Part shown: piece by piece, positions 15,859 through 22,842 of the stretch
How positions within the stretch are numbered: the stretch's first letter is position 1
Layout of the letters: the number at the start of each line of letters is the position of its first letter
From: DATHWB01 sp035544575
GTDB lineage: Bacteria; Actinomycetota; Acidimicrobiia; Spongiisociales; ZC4RG35
NCBI GenBank assembly: GCA_035544575.1
Contig: DATKEC010000058.1
Coordinates: 1 to 34,260 of the forward strand
Direction: 5' to 3'
Length of the DNA stretch: 34,260 nucleotides
Translations under genes and position numbers: made by a program
Notes under the pieces: model-generated
Told to the model about the DNA's origin: nothing
The model's input: the letters and a program-made list of their open reading frames with translations, nothing else
The model's database searches: none

Positions 15859-15864
15859 TACCAT
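15859..15864 (+). promoter_or_regulatory. -10 hexamer of a probable leaderless promoter at the 115-aa gene
   Basis: TACCAT ends 6 nt before the GTG at 15871. No ribosome site is visible. A -35 cannot be recognised. Confidence 0.4.
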
Positions 15865-15870
15865 CGCCTT

Positions 15871-16218
15871 GTGACCGAGAACGAACAGGACCCGACCGGG
15901 CCACCCGCCGACCCGTGGACCGAGGCCAGCCAGCGCTGGTCTTCCATCGGCGACAAGCTCAAGGATCGGTACAAGGAGATGTCGGGTGAGGACGGACCCA
16001 GCGAAGACCAGGTGCGTCTTGCCCTCGAGACTCTGGGGGACGCCGCACGGGCAGTGGCGGACTCGGTGGGCTCGGCGATGAAGGACCCCGCAGTCCGCGA
16101 ACAGGTGAAGGACGCGGCGGCGTCGTTCGTCACCGCCCTCGGCCAGACGTTCTCACAACTCGGCGACGAGCTCCGCCGCGCCCGGGACCAGGCTCCGAGT
16201 CAGCCCGAGGACGGATGA
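15871..16218 (+). CDS. hypothetical helical protein (115 aa)
   Basis: I do not recognise a named family. The 115 residues are hydrophilic and predicted helical throughout, with a Pro-rich disordered start and end. The central part (about 50-105) reads as two amphipathic helices rich in Ala, Val, Asp and Arg, which could form a coiled coil or lie on a membrane surface. There is no membrane segment and no cysteine. The GTG at 15871 is favoured over the longer frame because TACCAT lies 6 nt upstream. The stop overlaps the DUF2905 start (ATGA), so the protein probably works with or near that membrane protein. Confidence 0.78.
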   Translation: MTENEQDPTGPPADPWTEASQRWSSIGDKLKDRYKEMSGEDGPSEDQVRLALETLGDAARAVADSVGSAMKDPAVREQVKDAAASFVTALGQTFSQLGDELRRARDQAPSQPEDG

Positions 16219-16433
16219 GGGTCGGCAACCTCCTCATCTACGGCGGGATCGCTCTCGCGGTGATCGGTGTGATGGTGCGGCTGGGATGGTTCTCGTGGTT
16301 CGGAAAGCTTCCAGGAGACATCCGCTCGGACGGAGAGAACGTCTCGGTGTTCTTTCCGATCACGTCGATGATCATCGTCTCCATCGCCGCCACGGTGCTT
16401 CTCAACCTCTTCGACCGCTTCTTCCGCAACTGA
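16215..16433 (+). CDS. DUF2905 membrane protein
   Basis: This 72-residue protein has two membrane helices (about 5-25 and 46-66) joined by the family's hallmark loop FGKLPGDIRSDGENVSVFFPITSM. DUF2905 proteins are small inner-membrane proteins of unknown role. The length, the loop and the FFPIT entry to the second helix match the family well. The ATG at 16215 overlaps the preceding stop by four bases. The rhodanese gene follows 33 bases after the stop, with its own promoter overlapping this gene's end. Confidence 0.88.
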   Translation: MRVGNLLIYGGIALAVIGVMVRLGWFSWFGKLPGDIRSDGENVSVFFPITSMIIVSIAATVLLNLFDRFFRN

Positions 16434-16458
16434 CCGTTCACTGCGGGGGCGGTACATT
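16430..16458 (+). promoter_or_regulatory. predicted promoter for the rhodanese gene (CTGACC-17-TACATT)
   Basis: CTGACC (16430-16435), overlapping the DUF2905 stop, and TACATT (16453-16458) are 17 nt apart. The ATG at 16467 follows after 8 nt, which suggests a leaderless transcript within the operon. Confidence 0.45.
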
Positions 16459-16466
16459 CGCCACAG

Positions 16467-17276
16467 ATGCCCCTGATCTCGACAAGCGAACTCGCCGCCA
16501 GGGTGGGGACGCGCGGTCTGCGGGTCTTCGACGTCCGGGCAGACCTCGCCGATCCCGCCGAGGGGCGGCGCCGCTATGACAGGGGCCACCTTCCCGACGC
16601 CGTGTTCGTCGCCCTCGAAGCGGACCTCACCGGGCGCTCGGGACCGGGCCGGCACCCCCTCCCCCGCCCCGAGGAGTTCTCTGCCGCTGTGCGCCGATTC
16701 GGAGTGAACACAGGGGACAGCGTTGTCGCGTACGACGACACGGGTGGGGCGTGGGCCTCGCGGCTGTGGTGGATGCTGCGTTCGATGGGACATGTCGATG
16801 TCAGCGTGCTCGACGGCGGCTTCCCGAAGTGGGCGGAAGAGGGACGCCCTGTCACCCGCGCGATCCCCCGCACCATCCCTGGAAGTTTTCCCACCGTGCG
16901 CGAGTGGCGCGGTGTCGTCGATCGGTCCGTTGTCACGGGTTCCGAGGCGCGGCTGATCGACGCCAGGGCGCCGGAGCGGTACCGGGGCGACCACGAACCC
17001 ATCGATCAAGTGGCGGGTCACATCCCTGGCGCCGTCAACCTGCCGTATGACGGCAATCTGCGCGCCGACGGCACGTTTCTCGACGCCCCGACCCTCGCCC
17101 GTCGGTTCAAGGGCGTCGGATCCGCCCCGATCGTCTACTGCGGCTCCGGCGTGAGCGCCTGTCACAACATCCTGGCGATGCACATCGCCGGCCGCGACGA
17201 CGCCCTCCTCTACGAGGGTTCGTGGAGCGACTGGTCCCGTCAACAGGGGGCGCCGGTGGCGACGGGCGACGAATGA
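16467..17276 (+). CDS. sseA: sulfurtransferase (tandem rhodanese, thiosulfate/3-mercaptopyruvate type)
   Basis: This 269-residue enzyme has two rhodanese domains. The first (about 1-130) is catalytically silent, with the signature VFDVRADLADPAEGRRRYDRGHLPDAVF split over its opening strands. The second carries the active cysteine, C225, in the loop CGSGVS (225-230), inside IVYCGSGVSACHNILAM. The enzyme moves a sulfane sulfur from thiosulfate or 3-mercaptopyruvate to cyanide or thiols. The loop is of the CGSGVT/S type, which favours mercaptopyruvate, but exact donor preference should not be read too firmly from it. The stop overlaps the next gene (ATGA), tying it to an unrecognised 328-residue protein. 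Confidence 0.92.
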   Translation: MPLISTSELAARVGTRGLRVFDVRADLADPAEGRRRYDRGHLPDAVFVALEADLTGRSGPGRHPLPRPEEFSAAVRRFGVNTGDSVVAYDDTGGAWASRLWWMLRSMGHVDVSVLDGGFPKWAEEGRPVTRAIPRTIPGSFPTVREWRGVVDRSVVTGSEARLIDARAPERYRGDHEPIDQVAGHIPGAVNLPYDGNLRADGTFLDAPTLARRFKGVGSAPIVYCGSGVSACHNILAMHIAGRDDALLYEGSWSDWSRQQGAPVATGDE

Positions 17277-18259
17277 CGCTCGACGAGAAAACGCTCGTCG
17301 CCATCGAACTGGCGGACACCGACACGCTGGTCCGGGCGGTGGACGGCATGGCGGGTCGTCGGGCGTGGGACGAACTGACACTGCTCCGCACCCACCTCGC
17401 CGCCGCGCTGGAGCGCGGCCGCCAGTTGTGGGGCGTCGACGAGAACATCCGGTATCGACTGGCGCTGGAGGCTCCCGCGTCGGTGGCCGTCCCTGTCGTG
17501 CTGGAAGGCCCCGCACGTTTCACGCTGGGGCCGCTGAGCGAGGTGATCGCCCAGTCGAAGTCGTTTGCCGAGATGGATCCGTTCCTGACCAGTCGGACCG
17601 ACCGCACGGTGATCGCCCACGAGCGGGCGCTGCGGGGAGAACCCATCGGAGGCGAGATCGAGCAAGGGGTTTTCGACATCCCGCTCGTGACCGGCTGGGA
17701 GCCCCGGTACACGCTTCCCGAGTATCACTCGGACCGCGCAGACTTCCCGGCCCCCGAACCCGTGGAGGGAACGCCGATCGACCTGGCTGTCGACCCCGTT
17801 CGCATCGAGGACGACTTGACCGAGGAGGCGCTCTTTGCGCTCGTCACCCCGTGGACGACGATGTCGAACGGCGTGACTGATCTGGCGATGGTCGAGGGCG
17901 ACGCCGCCGCGGCGATCGCCGCCCTCGGAGTCCCTGCGGCAACCGGGGCCCGGGTCCCGCTCGAGGTCGCGTTGGAGTGGATGGCTTGGACGGCCGCGTC
18001 CGGAGGCGCCCACGGCCGCCGGCGGGGCATGGCCGCCGGGCGCTTCCTCGCCTGGTCGGCCGTCGCCGCGCTGGCCGGCTTGGACTGGCCGGTGGATCCC
18101 GAGGAGTTGCGCGAGGCCGGCGGGTCCTTGGATTGGTGGTTGTGGAACGACGGGGCGGCCACCGGATGGTCGCTGCAGATGGCGGTCGGTGACCCGGGCG
18201 ACGGTCTCGCCTGGGCCTTCTCCGCCGCCGACGCCCGCACCGAAGGCCCAGACACCTGA
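17273..18259 (+). CDS. unrecognised 328-residue protein coupled to the rhodanese
   Basis: I cannot place this protein in a family. It has no signal peptide, no membrane helix and few cysteines, so it is likely cytoplasmic. The N-terminal third is helical (DEKTLVAIELADTDTLVRAVDG, then WDELTLLRTHLAAALERGRQLWGV). The middle holds many prolines and short strands, including a GWEPRYTLPEYHSDRADFPAPEP region that looks like an extended loop. The last 90 residues are rich in Trp, Gly and Ala with repeated tryptophans (DWPVDPEELRE, then DWWLWND). The ATG at 17273 overlaps the rhodanese stop. A longer frame from 17222 lies inside that gene and is not favoured. Its position suggests a role with sulfur transfer, but that is inference only. 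Confidence 0.75.
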   Translation: MTLDEKTLVAIELADTDTLVRAVDGMAGRRAWDELTLLRTHLAAALERGRQLWGVDENIRYRLALEAPASVAVPVVLEGPARFTLGPLSEVIAQSKSFAEMDPFLTSRTDRTVIAHERALRGEPIGGEIEQGVFDIPLVTGWEPRYTLPEYHSDRADFPAPEPVEGTPIDLAVDPVRIEDDLTEEALFALVTPWTTMSNGVTDLAMVEGDAAAAIAALGVPAATGARVPLEVALEWMAWTAASGGAHGRRRGMAAGRFLAWSAVAALAGLDWPVDPEELREAGGSLDWWLWNDGAATGWSLQMAVGDPGDGLAWAFSAADARTEGPDT

Positions 18260-18274
18260 CCCTTCCGCGGGCCA

Positions 18275-18296
18275 GATCGGACGTATACGTCCGATC
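18275..18296. repeat. perfect 22-bp palindrome with core GGACGTATACGTCC
   Basis: GATC arms flank the 14-base core at 18279-18292. It is the first of two cores at this locus, whose centres lie 35 bp apart. Confidence 0.8.
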
Positions 18297-18298
18297 AA

Positions 18299-18341
18299 AC
18301 CCAGGGTTAGAAAGGACGTATACGTCCTTTCTAGCCCGCGG
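18299..18341. repeat. dispersed repeat, copy 1 (contains a 26-bp palindrome)
   Basis: The element reads ACCCAGGGTT, then AGAAA, the core GGACGTATACGTCC (18314-18327), TTTCT and GCCCGCGG. The palindrome runs 18308-18333. All 43 bases match 29834-29876 except one (A at 18333, G in the other copy). Near-identity over 11.5 kb means the two copies share recent ancestry or are under selection. Confidence 0.88.
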
Positions 18342-18353
18342 AAAGCGGCGGGG

Positions 18354-19922
18354 TCAGGCTTCGTCCACCAGGTAGGTGACGGTGTGGAAGCCCGTGGCGC
18401 CGTTGGGGGCGACAGAGGTGATCTGCTCGGTCTGGGTTTCGCCGTGGCCGTCGGTGGCACGGCACTGAGCCTGATGCGTTCCCGGGGTGGCATCCCAGAC
18501 GACGCTCCACTGCCGCCACACGTCGTCGCCGATCGCCTCGCCCAGCTCGGCATCCCGCCACTCCCCGCCGTCGATTCGCACCTCGACGCGCTCGATCCCC
18601 CGCGTCTGCGCCCACGCCACCCCACCGATCCCCACCGGGCCTGGCGCGAGCCGGGCGCTCCGCCGCGGAGTGTCGATTCGCGATTGGGTCTTGATCGGCC
18701 CTTCCTTGGACCAGCCGCGCGGCACCCAGTAGGCATCGAATGCATCCCACGTGGTCAGCTCGATCTCGGACAGCCACTTGGTGGCAGACACATACCCGTA
18801 GAGACCGGCGACGATCAGCCGAGCGGGAAAACCGTGCTCGAACGGCAAGGGTTCGTCGTTCATGCCGATCGCCAGCAGCGCATCCCAACCGTCGAAGACG
18901 GCGGCGGTGGGAAAGCCAACGGTGAACCCGTCGACGGACCGGCCCACCACTTGCGTGGCTTCTGGTCGGACTCCGGCCCGCCGCAGGAGGTCACCCAGCG
19001 GGGTACCGAGCCACTTGGCGGTTCCGATGAGGTCCCCGCCCACCTGGTTGGACACACAGGCAATCGTGATGACGCGCTCGACCATGGCCATGTCCGACAG
19101 GTCGGTGAAGTCGAGTGTGATCGGGCGATCGACCATGCCGGTGATGCTCATCGTCCATGTGGCGAGGTCGACTGTGGGAGGTGAGATCGGAGCGGTGTCG
19201 ATGCGGTAGAACTCGGCGTTGGGCGTGATGATCTGGGAGATCCCCGGCACGTCGAGCATCGCTCCGGCCGGGACCGGCGGTGCGATGTCGCCGGCGATCG
19301 GGAGCACTACTTCATCCCGGCCGGCAATCAGCCGCCGGGTTCTTTCGAACAGTGCCCGTCCGGCTCCCGCGCCGATGACGGCGAGCGCGACCACCGCACC
19401 CGCCCGGCCCAGGAAAACACGACGGTCCAGGTCGGTGCCTTGACGAGCGGCACGCGAAACAGGTGAGACCACGAGGGCGAAGGTGAAGATCCCGGCGGCG
19501 GCGGCGAGGGCCCCGTTGAGGAACGCCGGGTAGAGATCAGCCTGAGGTGTCCGGGCGGCGGCGAGCGCGCCGAGCAGCCCGAAGCCGGCGAAGACCGCCG
19601 GGACGACAGTCGACGACCGTCTGAACAGGAGTCCGGCGACGTAGCCGAGGCCGAGTGTCGTGACGACGATTCCCACCGCGAGGGCGACCTTGTCCGCCGT
19701 CCCGAAGAGTTCGATGGCGAAGTCCTTGACGGGCGGCGGGACGTTGTCGATGACGAAGGTGGCGACTCCGGAGATGAGGGACGGCAGCCCCGCGGCGATC
19801 CCTGCGGCCAATTCGGAGACAGCGAGTGCCACACCGCCCGCCGCCGCACCGGCCACGCCGAGCGGCCACCCGGGTCGGTTGACGGGGGTGACGGTGTCCG
19901 GATCGCGTTGGTCGAGTGCCAC
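18354..19922 (-). CDS. membrane-anchored molybdopterin oxidoreductase, sulfite oxidase fold
   Basis: This 522-residue enzyme has about four membrane helices in its first 160 residues and a fifth at about 170-190 (RVFLGRAGAVVALAVIGAGAG). The molybdenum-cofactor domain of the sulfite oxidase family fills about 215-400. C289, in TIACVSNQVGGDLIG, is the cysteine that binds molybdenum. LGTPLGDLL and ARLIVAGLYGYVSATKWLSEIEL are typical cofactor-domain segments. The last 110 residues form the Ig-like dimerisation domain (GVAWAQTRGIERVEVRIDGGEW). The N-terminal helices would anchor the catalytic domain on the outer face of the membrane. The GTG at 19922 has TAGCTT 9 nt upstream. The family oxidises sulfite or reduces S- and N-oxides; the substrate here is not known. 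Confidence 0.88.
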   Translation of the reverse strand: MALDQRDPDTVTPVNRPGWPLGVAGAAAGGVALAVSELAAGIAAGLPSLISGVATFVIDNVPPPVKDFAIELFGTADKVALAVGIVVTTLGLGYVAGLLFRRSSTVVPAVFAGFGLLGALAAARTPQADLYPAFLNGALAAAAGIFTFALVVSPVSRAARQGTDLDRRVFLGRAGAVVALAVIGAGAGRALFERTRRLIAGRDEVVLPIAGDIAPPVPAGAMLDVPGISQIITPNAEFYRIDTAPISPPTVDLATWTMSITGMVDRPITLDFTDLSDMAMVERVITIACVSNQVGGDLIGTAKWLGTPLGDLLRRAGVRPEATQVVGRSVDGFTVGFPTAAVFDGWDALLAIGMNDEPLPFEHGFPARLIVAGLYGYVSATKWLSEIELTTWDAFDAYWVPRGWSKEGPIKTQSRIDTPRRSARLAPGPVGIGGVAWAQTRGIERVEVRIDGGEWRDAELGEAIGDDVWRQWSVVWDATPGTHQAQCRATDGHGETQTEQITSVAPNGATGFHTVTYLVDEA

Positions 19923-19931
19923 TGAGAACCA

Positions 19932-19937
19932 AAGCTA
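19932..19937 (-). promoter_or_regulatory. -10 hexamer for the molybdoenzyme gene
   Basis: Read on the minus strand this is TAGCTT, 9 nt before the GTG at 19922. No ribosome site is visible, so the message is likely leaderless or nearly so. Confidence 0.35.
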
Positions 19938-20033
19938 CGCCTCCCCCGGCGCAACCTCTACTCACACCGGGGCGAGTTTCTGATCCGTTTCGTGGAAGGG
20001 TCGATCACCGGTCGGGCGGGCAGACAGAGCCGA

Positions 20034-20039
20034 TACGCT
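20034..20039 (+). promoter_or_regulatory. -10 hexamer for azlC
   Basis: TACGCT lies 12 nt before the ATG at 20052, implying a leader of only a few bases. No ribosome site or clear -35 is present. Confidence 0.35.
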
Positions 20040-20051
20040 GCCCGCGCCGTC

Positions 20052-20720
20052 ATGAGCCCCGTTCCTCCCCCTGTCCGCCGTCGCATTCTTCTCCGGTCAC
20101 TCTCGATCGCGCTCGCCGCCACTCCGTTCGGTCTGACGTTCGGAGCGATCGGACGCGCCTCGGGGCTGTCGCTGTTCGAGACGATCGCCTTCTCTGCGTT
20201 CGTGTTCACCGGGTCGGCGCAATTCGCGGCGGTGGCGATCCTCGGCACTGGCGGCGCCATCGCCGCGGCTGTCTCGGCAGGTCTGTTGCTCAACCTGCGG
20301 TCACTGGCGTTCGGGATCCTCCTCGCCCCCGACCTCCGCGGCCCCCTGTGGTGGCGCGCGTTGGTGTCCCAACTCGTGATCGACGAATCGACTGCCGTGG
20401 CCACGACCGAAGCGGAGTCGGCGGCCCGTCGGTGGGGGTTCCTCGCCGCGGGATTGGCCGTCTTCGCCCTCTGGAACGGCTCGACGATCCTTGGGGCGGT
20501 GCTCTTCTCGACCGGTGGGGATGTGATCCTGCGATGGGGTCTCGACGCCACGATCCCGGCGGCGTTTCTCGGACTGCTGTGGCCGCGCATGTCCGAGCCT
20601 TCGCATAGACGGGTCGCTCTCACTGGCGCTGTGATCGCATTCGCGCTCACGCCGTTCACGCCACCGGGTGTCAACGTGGTGGCCGCCATCGGAGCCGTCC
20701 TCCTGGGAGCGCGACGATGA
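20052..20720 (+). CDS. azlC: AzlC-family branched-chain amino acid exporter subunit
   Basis: This 222-residue integral membrane protein of the AzlC/BrnF family exports leucine, isoleucine, valine or methionine together with AzlD. The family signature near the N terminus is clear: ATPFGLTFGAIGRASGLSLFETIAFSAFVFTGSAQFAAV, about residues 22-60. A second conserved part is LLLNLRSLAFGILLAP. About seven helices can be drawn, with the TTEAESAARRWGF loop in the middle. I chose the ATG at 20052 because TACGCT lies 12 nt upstream and the extra residues of the longer frame look non-coding. It overlaps azlD by four bases (ATGA at 20717-20720), as partners should. Confidence 0.93.
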   Translation: MSPVPPPVRRRILLRSLSIALAATPFGLTFGAIGRASGLSLFETIAFSAFVFTGSAQFAAVAILGTGGAIAAAVSAGLLLNLRSLAFGILLAPDLRGPLWWRALVSQLVIDESTAVATTEAESAARRWGFLAAGLAVFALWNGSTILGAVLFSTGGDVILRWGLDATIPAAFLGLLWPRMSEPSHRRVALTGAVIAFALTPFTPPGVNVVAAIGAVLLGARR

Positions 20721-21025
20721 CGGACGCCACCGTCGTCCTGGTCCTGCTGGGCCTTGGTACCTACGCTCTCAAGGCGGCCGGGCCGGTCTTGATTGGCGGA
20801 CGCGCACTTCCCGTGTGGATCTCCCGGCTGGCCGATCTCGCTCCGGCTGCGCTCCTGGCTGCCCTGATCGTGAGTTCCACCGCCGTCACGAATGCCGAGC
20901 TCACCTTCGACGCCCGCATCGTGGGGCTCATCGCCGCCGGCGTCGCCCTCCGCCTGAAGGCTCCGTTCGTCGTCGTGATCGTCATCGCCGCCGCGGCCAC
21001 CGCTCTGACGCGTAGCCTCCGATGA
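20717..21025 (+). CDS. azlD: AzlD-family branched-chain amino acid exporter subunit
   Basis: This 102-residue protein with about four membrane helices is the small partner of AzlC. Family features are the start GLGTYALKAAGPVLIG, then RLADLAPAALLAALIVSS and the terminal AAGVALRLKAPFVVVIVIAAAATALTR. The start overlaps the azlC stop and the stop overlaps the tag start (ATGATG), so three genes form one tight operon. The two exporter subunits are both needed in characterised systems. Length and helix pattern match the family. Confidence 0.9.
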   Translation: MTDATVVLVLLGLGTYALKAAGPVLIGGRALPVWISRLADLAPAALLAALIVSSTAVTNAELTFDARIVGLIAAGVALRLKAPFVVVIVIAAAATALTRSLR

Positions 21026-21630
21026 TGGATGTCGTCACCGGCGAGGACGGTGTCACCCGCTGCTGGTGGGGGGCCGAACCCGAGATCTACCGCTCCTATC
21101 ACGACACCGAGTGGGGTTTCGGCGTCACCGAGGATCGGCGCCTTTTCGAAAAGCTCTGCCTGGAGGGTTTCCAGTCTGGCCTTTCATGGCTGACGATCCT
21201 CCGCAAGCGGCCGTCCTTCCGTCTGGCGTTCGCCGATTTCGATGCCGCCACCGTGGCCGAATTCGGCGAGCCCGACGTCGAACGGCTCCTGGCCGATGCC
21301 GGGATCGTGCGTCACCAGGGCAAGATCCGTTCGACGATCAACAACGCCGCCCGCGCGCTCGAGCTGATCGACGAGACAGGTTCGCTCGCCGCCTTCTTCT
21401 GGCCCTTTGCCGACTTCGAATCTCCGCCGCCCACGGAGATCGCCCCCACCACCGAAACGTCCCAGTTGCTGGCCCGGGACCTGAAGAAGCGCGGCTGGAC
21501 GTTTGTCGGACCGACCACTGTCTATGCCTTCATGCAGGCGATGGGCCTCGTCAACGATCACCTGGCCCGATGCGACTTTCGAGACACAGCCGAGGCGGCG
21601 AGAAGAACCGCGGCCGCATCCGTCGTGTGA
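21022..21630 (+). CDS. tag: DNA-3-methyladenine glycosylase I
   Basis: This 202-residue base-excision enzyme removes 3-methyladenine from alkylated DNA. Its zinc ligands are all present: C14 (TRCWWG), H27 (YHDTEWG), H180 and C184 (NDHLARC). The glutamate that contacts the base in the E. coli enzyme corresponds to E48 in CLEGFQSGLSW. The segment RHQGKIRSTINNAARALEL is the conserved helix-hairpin region. The ATG at 21022 overlaps the azlD stop. Operon membership with an amino acid exporter is unexpected in function and probably reflects tight packing rather than a shared pathway. Confidence 0.95.
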   Translation: MMDVVTGEDGVTRCWWGAEPEIYRSYHDTEWGFGVTEDRRLFEKLCLEGFQSGLSWLTILRKRPSFRLAFADFDAATVAEFGEPDVERLLADAGIVRHQGKIRSTINNAARALELIDETGSLAAFFWPFADFESPPPTEIAPTTETSQLLARDLKKRGWTFVGPTTVYAFMQAMGLVNDHLARCDFRDTAEAARRTAAASVV

Positions 21631-21644
21631 CCCTTCCCCGCCGT

Positions 21645-21650
21645 TAGCCT
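21645..21650 (+). promoter_or_regulatory. -10 hexamer of a probable leaderless promoter for the carboxylate-amine ligase
   Basis: TAGCCT ends 9 nt before the ATG at 21660, the same hexamer as at 497-502. No Shine-Dalgarno lies between. Confidence 0.4.
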
Positions 21651-21659
21651 CGCCGCCAG

Positions 21660-22793
21660 ATGGCGCCCGCTCCGCAGCTCACGATCGGAATCGAGGAGGA
21701 GTATCTGCTCGTCGACGTGGAGACTCGCAATCTTCTCGCCGACCCTCCCCACGAACTGTGGGCCGGGGCCTATGACCGCATCGAGGGCCGGGTCAGCCGC
21801 GAGCTCCTGCGAGCTCAGATCGAAGTCGGCACCCGTCCCCACCACCGCGTGGCCGACGTCGCCAACGATCTCCGGGACCTGCGTCGCACCCTCGCAGAGG
21901 TGAGCAGCGAGCACGGGGCGGCGATCATCGCGGCATCGACGCACCCATTCGCCTTGTGGTGGGAACAGGTCCAGAGCGAAGGCGACCGCTATGAGATGCT
22001 GGCCGAAGACCTGGCGGTGGTCGGTCAACGCATGGTCATCTGCGGGATGCACATACACGCCGGCATCGAGGACCCGGAGTTGCGCATCGACCTCATGAAC
22101 CAGGTCACCTATTTTCTCCCCCACCTCCTGGCGCTGTCCACTTCGTCGCCGTTCTGGGGCGGTCACAACACCGGCCTGAGGAGCTACCGGATGAACGTGT
22201 TCAGGACGATGCCGCGAACCGGGCTCCCCGAGGAGTTCGAGAGTTGGGCCGAATACCAGCGGCACGTTCAGGTGCTGGTCGACGCCGGGTTGATCGAGGA
22301 CGGTTCGAAGATGTGGTGGGACATACGGCCGTCGATCCGGTATCCGACTCTCGAACTGCGGGTCACCGACATCTGCACACGCTGGCAGGATGCGGCCGCG
22401 ATCGCCGCGCTCTATCAGTCGCTGCTCCACATGCTCTACCGGCTGCGCACCACCAACCAGAAATGGCGGCGCTACGCCAACTTGCTGGTGGCCGAGAACA
22501 TCTGGCGCGCCCAGCGCTACGGAGCACGAGGCGAGCTGATGGATTTCGGAATCGGTCGGCTGGTTCCCTTCGTCGATCTTGTGGACGAACTCATCGAGCT
22601 GGTTCGACCCGATGCCGAAGAACTCGGCTGCATCGACGAGGTCGAACATGCCAGGGTCATCGCCGCGGAGGGAACGTCGGCTCGCCGTCAGGTGGATGCC
22701 TACGAGGGGGCCTTGGCGTCCGGACTGTCCAACGATGAGGCGTTGCGAGCCGTCGTCGACGAGCTGATCGCAGACACCTTGCTGGGTACCTGA
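21660..22793 (+). CDS. carboxylate-amine ligase, YbdK type (GCS2 family)
   Basis: This 377-residue ligase of the glutamate-cysteine ligase 2 family joins a carboxylate to an amine using ATP. The family's opening TIGIEEEYLLVD carries the metal and substrate glutamates, followed by RVSRELLRAQIEVGTRPH. The middle holds AAIIAASTHPFALW, MVICGMHIHAGIEDPELRIDLMN and WGGHNTGLRSYRMNVF. Near the end comes WWDIRPSIRYPTLELRVTDICTRW. YbdK members make gamma-glutamylcysteine weakly at best, and many act on other substrates, so a role in glutathione cannot be assumed in an actinobacterium. The start has a TAGCCT box 9 nt upstream. The LLM oxidoreductase follows after 49 bases. Confidence 0.9.
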   Translation: MAPAPQLTIGIEEEYLLVDVETRNLLADPPHELWAGAYDRIEGRVSRELLRAQIEVGTRPHHRVADVANDLRDLRRTLAEVSSEHGAAIIAASTHPFALWWEQVQSEGDRYEMLAEDLAVVGQRMVICGMHIHAGIEDPELRIDLMNQVTYFLPHLLALSTSSPFWGGHNTGLRSYRMNVFRTMPRTGLPEEFESWAEYQRHVQVLVDAGLIEDGSKMWWDIRPSIRYPTLELRVTDICTRWQDAAAIAALYQSLLHMLYRLRTTNQKWRRYANLLVAENIWRAQRYGARGELMDFGIGRLVPFVDLVDELIELVRPDAEELGCIDEVEHARVIAAEGTSARRQVDAYEGALASGLSNDEALRAVVDELIADTLLGT

Positions 22794-22807
22794 CGGTCTG
22801 GCGTCGG

Positions 22808-22836
22808 TAGCGTCGGTCTCGACCGCAACCGGGGAG
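22808..22836 (+). promoter_or_regulatory. -10 hexamer and ribosome site for the LLM oxidoreductase
   Basis: TAGCGT (22808-22813) would start transcription near 22820. GGGGAG (22831-22836) sits 6 nt before the GTG at 22843. It is a leadered start. No -35 is clear. Confidence 0.35.
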
Positions 22837-22842
22837 CCCGCC

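Larger units (their letters stand above)
18256..18357. terminator. large nested inverted-repeat structure between convergent genes
   Basis: Outer arms CTGACCC (18256-18262) and GGGTCAG (18351-18357) and inner arms TTCCGCGGGC (18263-18272) and GCCCGCGGAA (18334-18343) enclose two complete palindromes (18275-18296 and 18308-18333). A 7-base bulge sits on the right side. The whole spans the gap between the 328-residue gene and the molybdoenzyme gene and reaches into both ends. It can fold on both strands, so it is most simply a two-way terminator, though its size and repetition elsewhere point to a repeated element. Confidence 0.6.

Noticed and set aside
18275..18333. The two similar palindromes as a mini CRISPR array.
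   Set aside because: There are only two units, each fully palindromic with different flanks, no regular spacers and no cas genes.
18263..18343. The inverted arms as ends of an insertion sequence.
   Set aside because: No transposase gene or target-site duplication is present, and the space between the arms holds only the palindromes.
17240..18745. A 501-codon minus-strand frame crossing the palindromic region.
   Set aside because: It overlaps two better-supported genes and owes its length to stop-poor GC-rich DNA.
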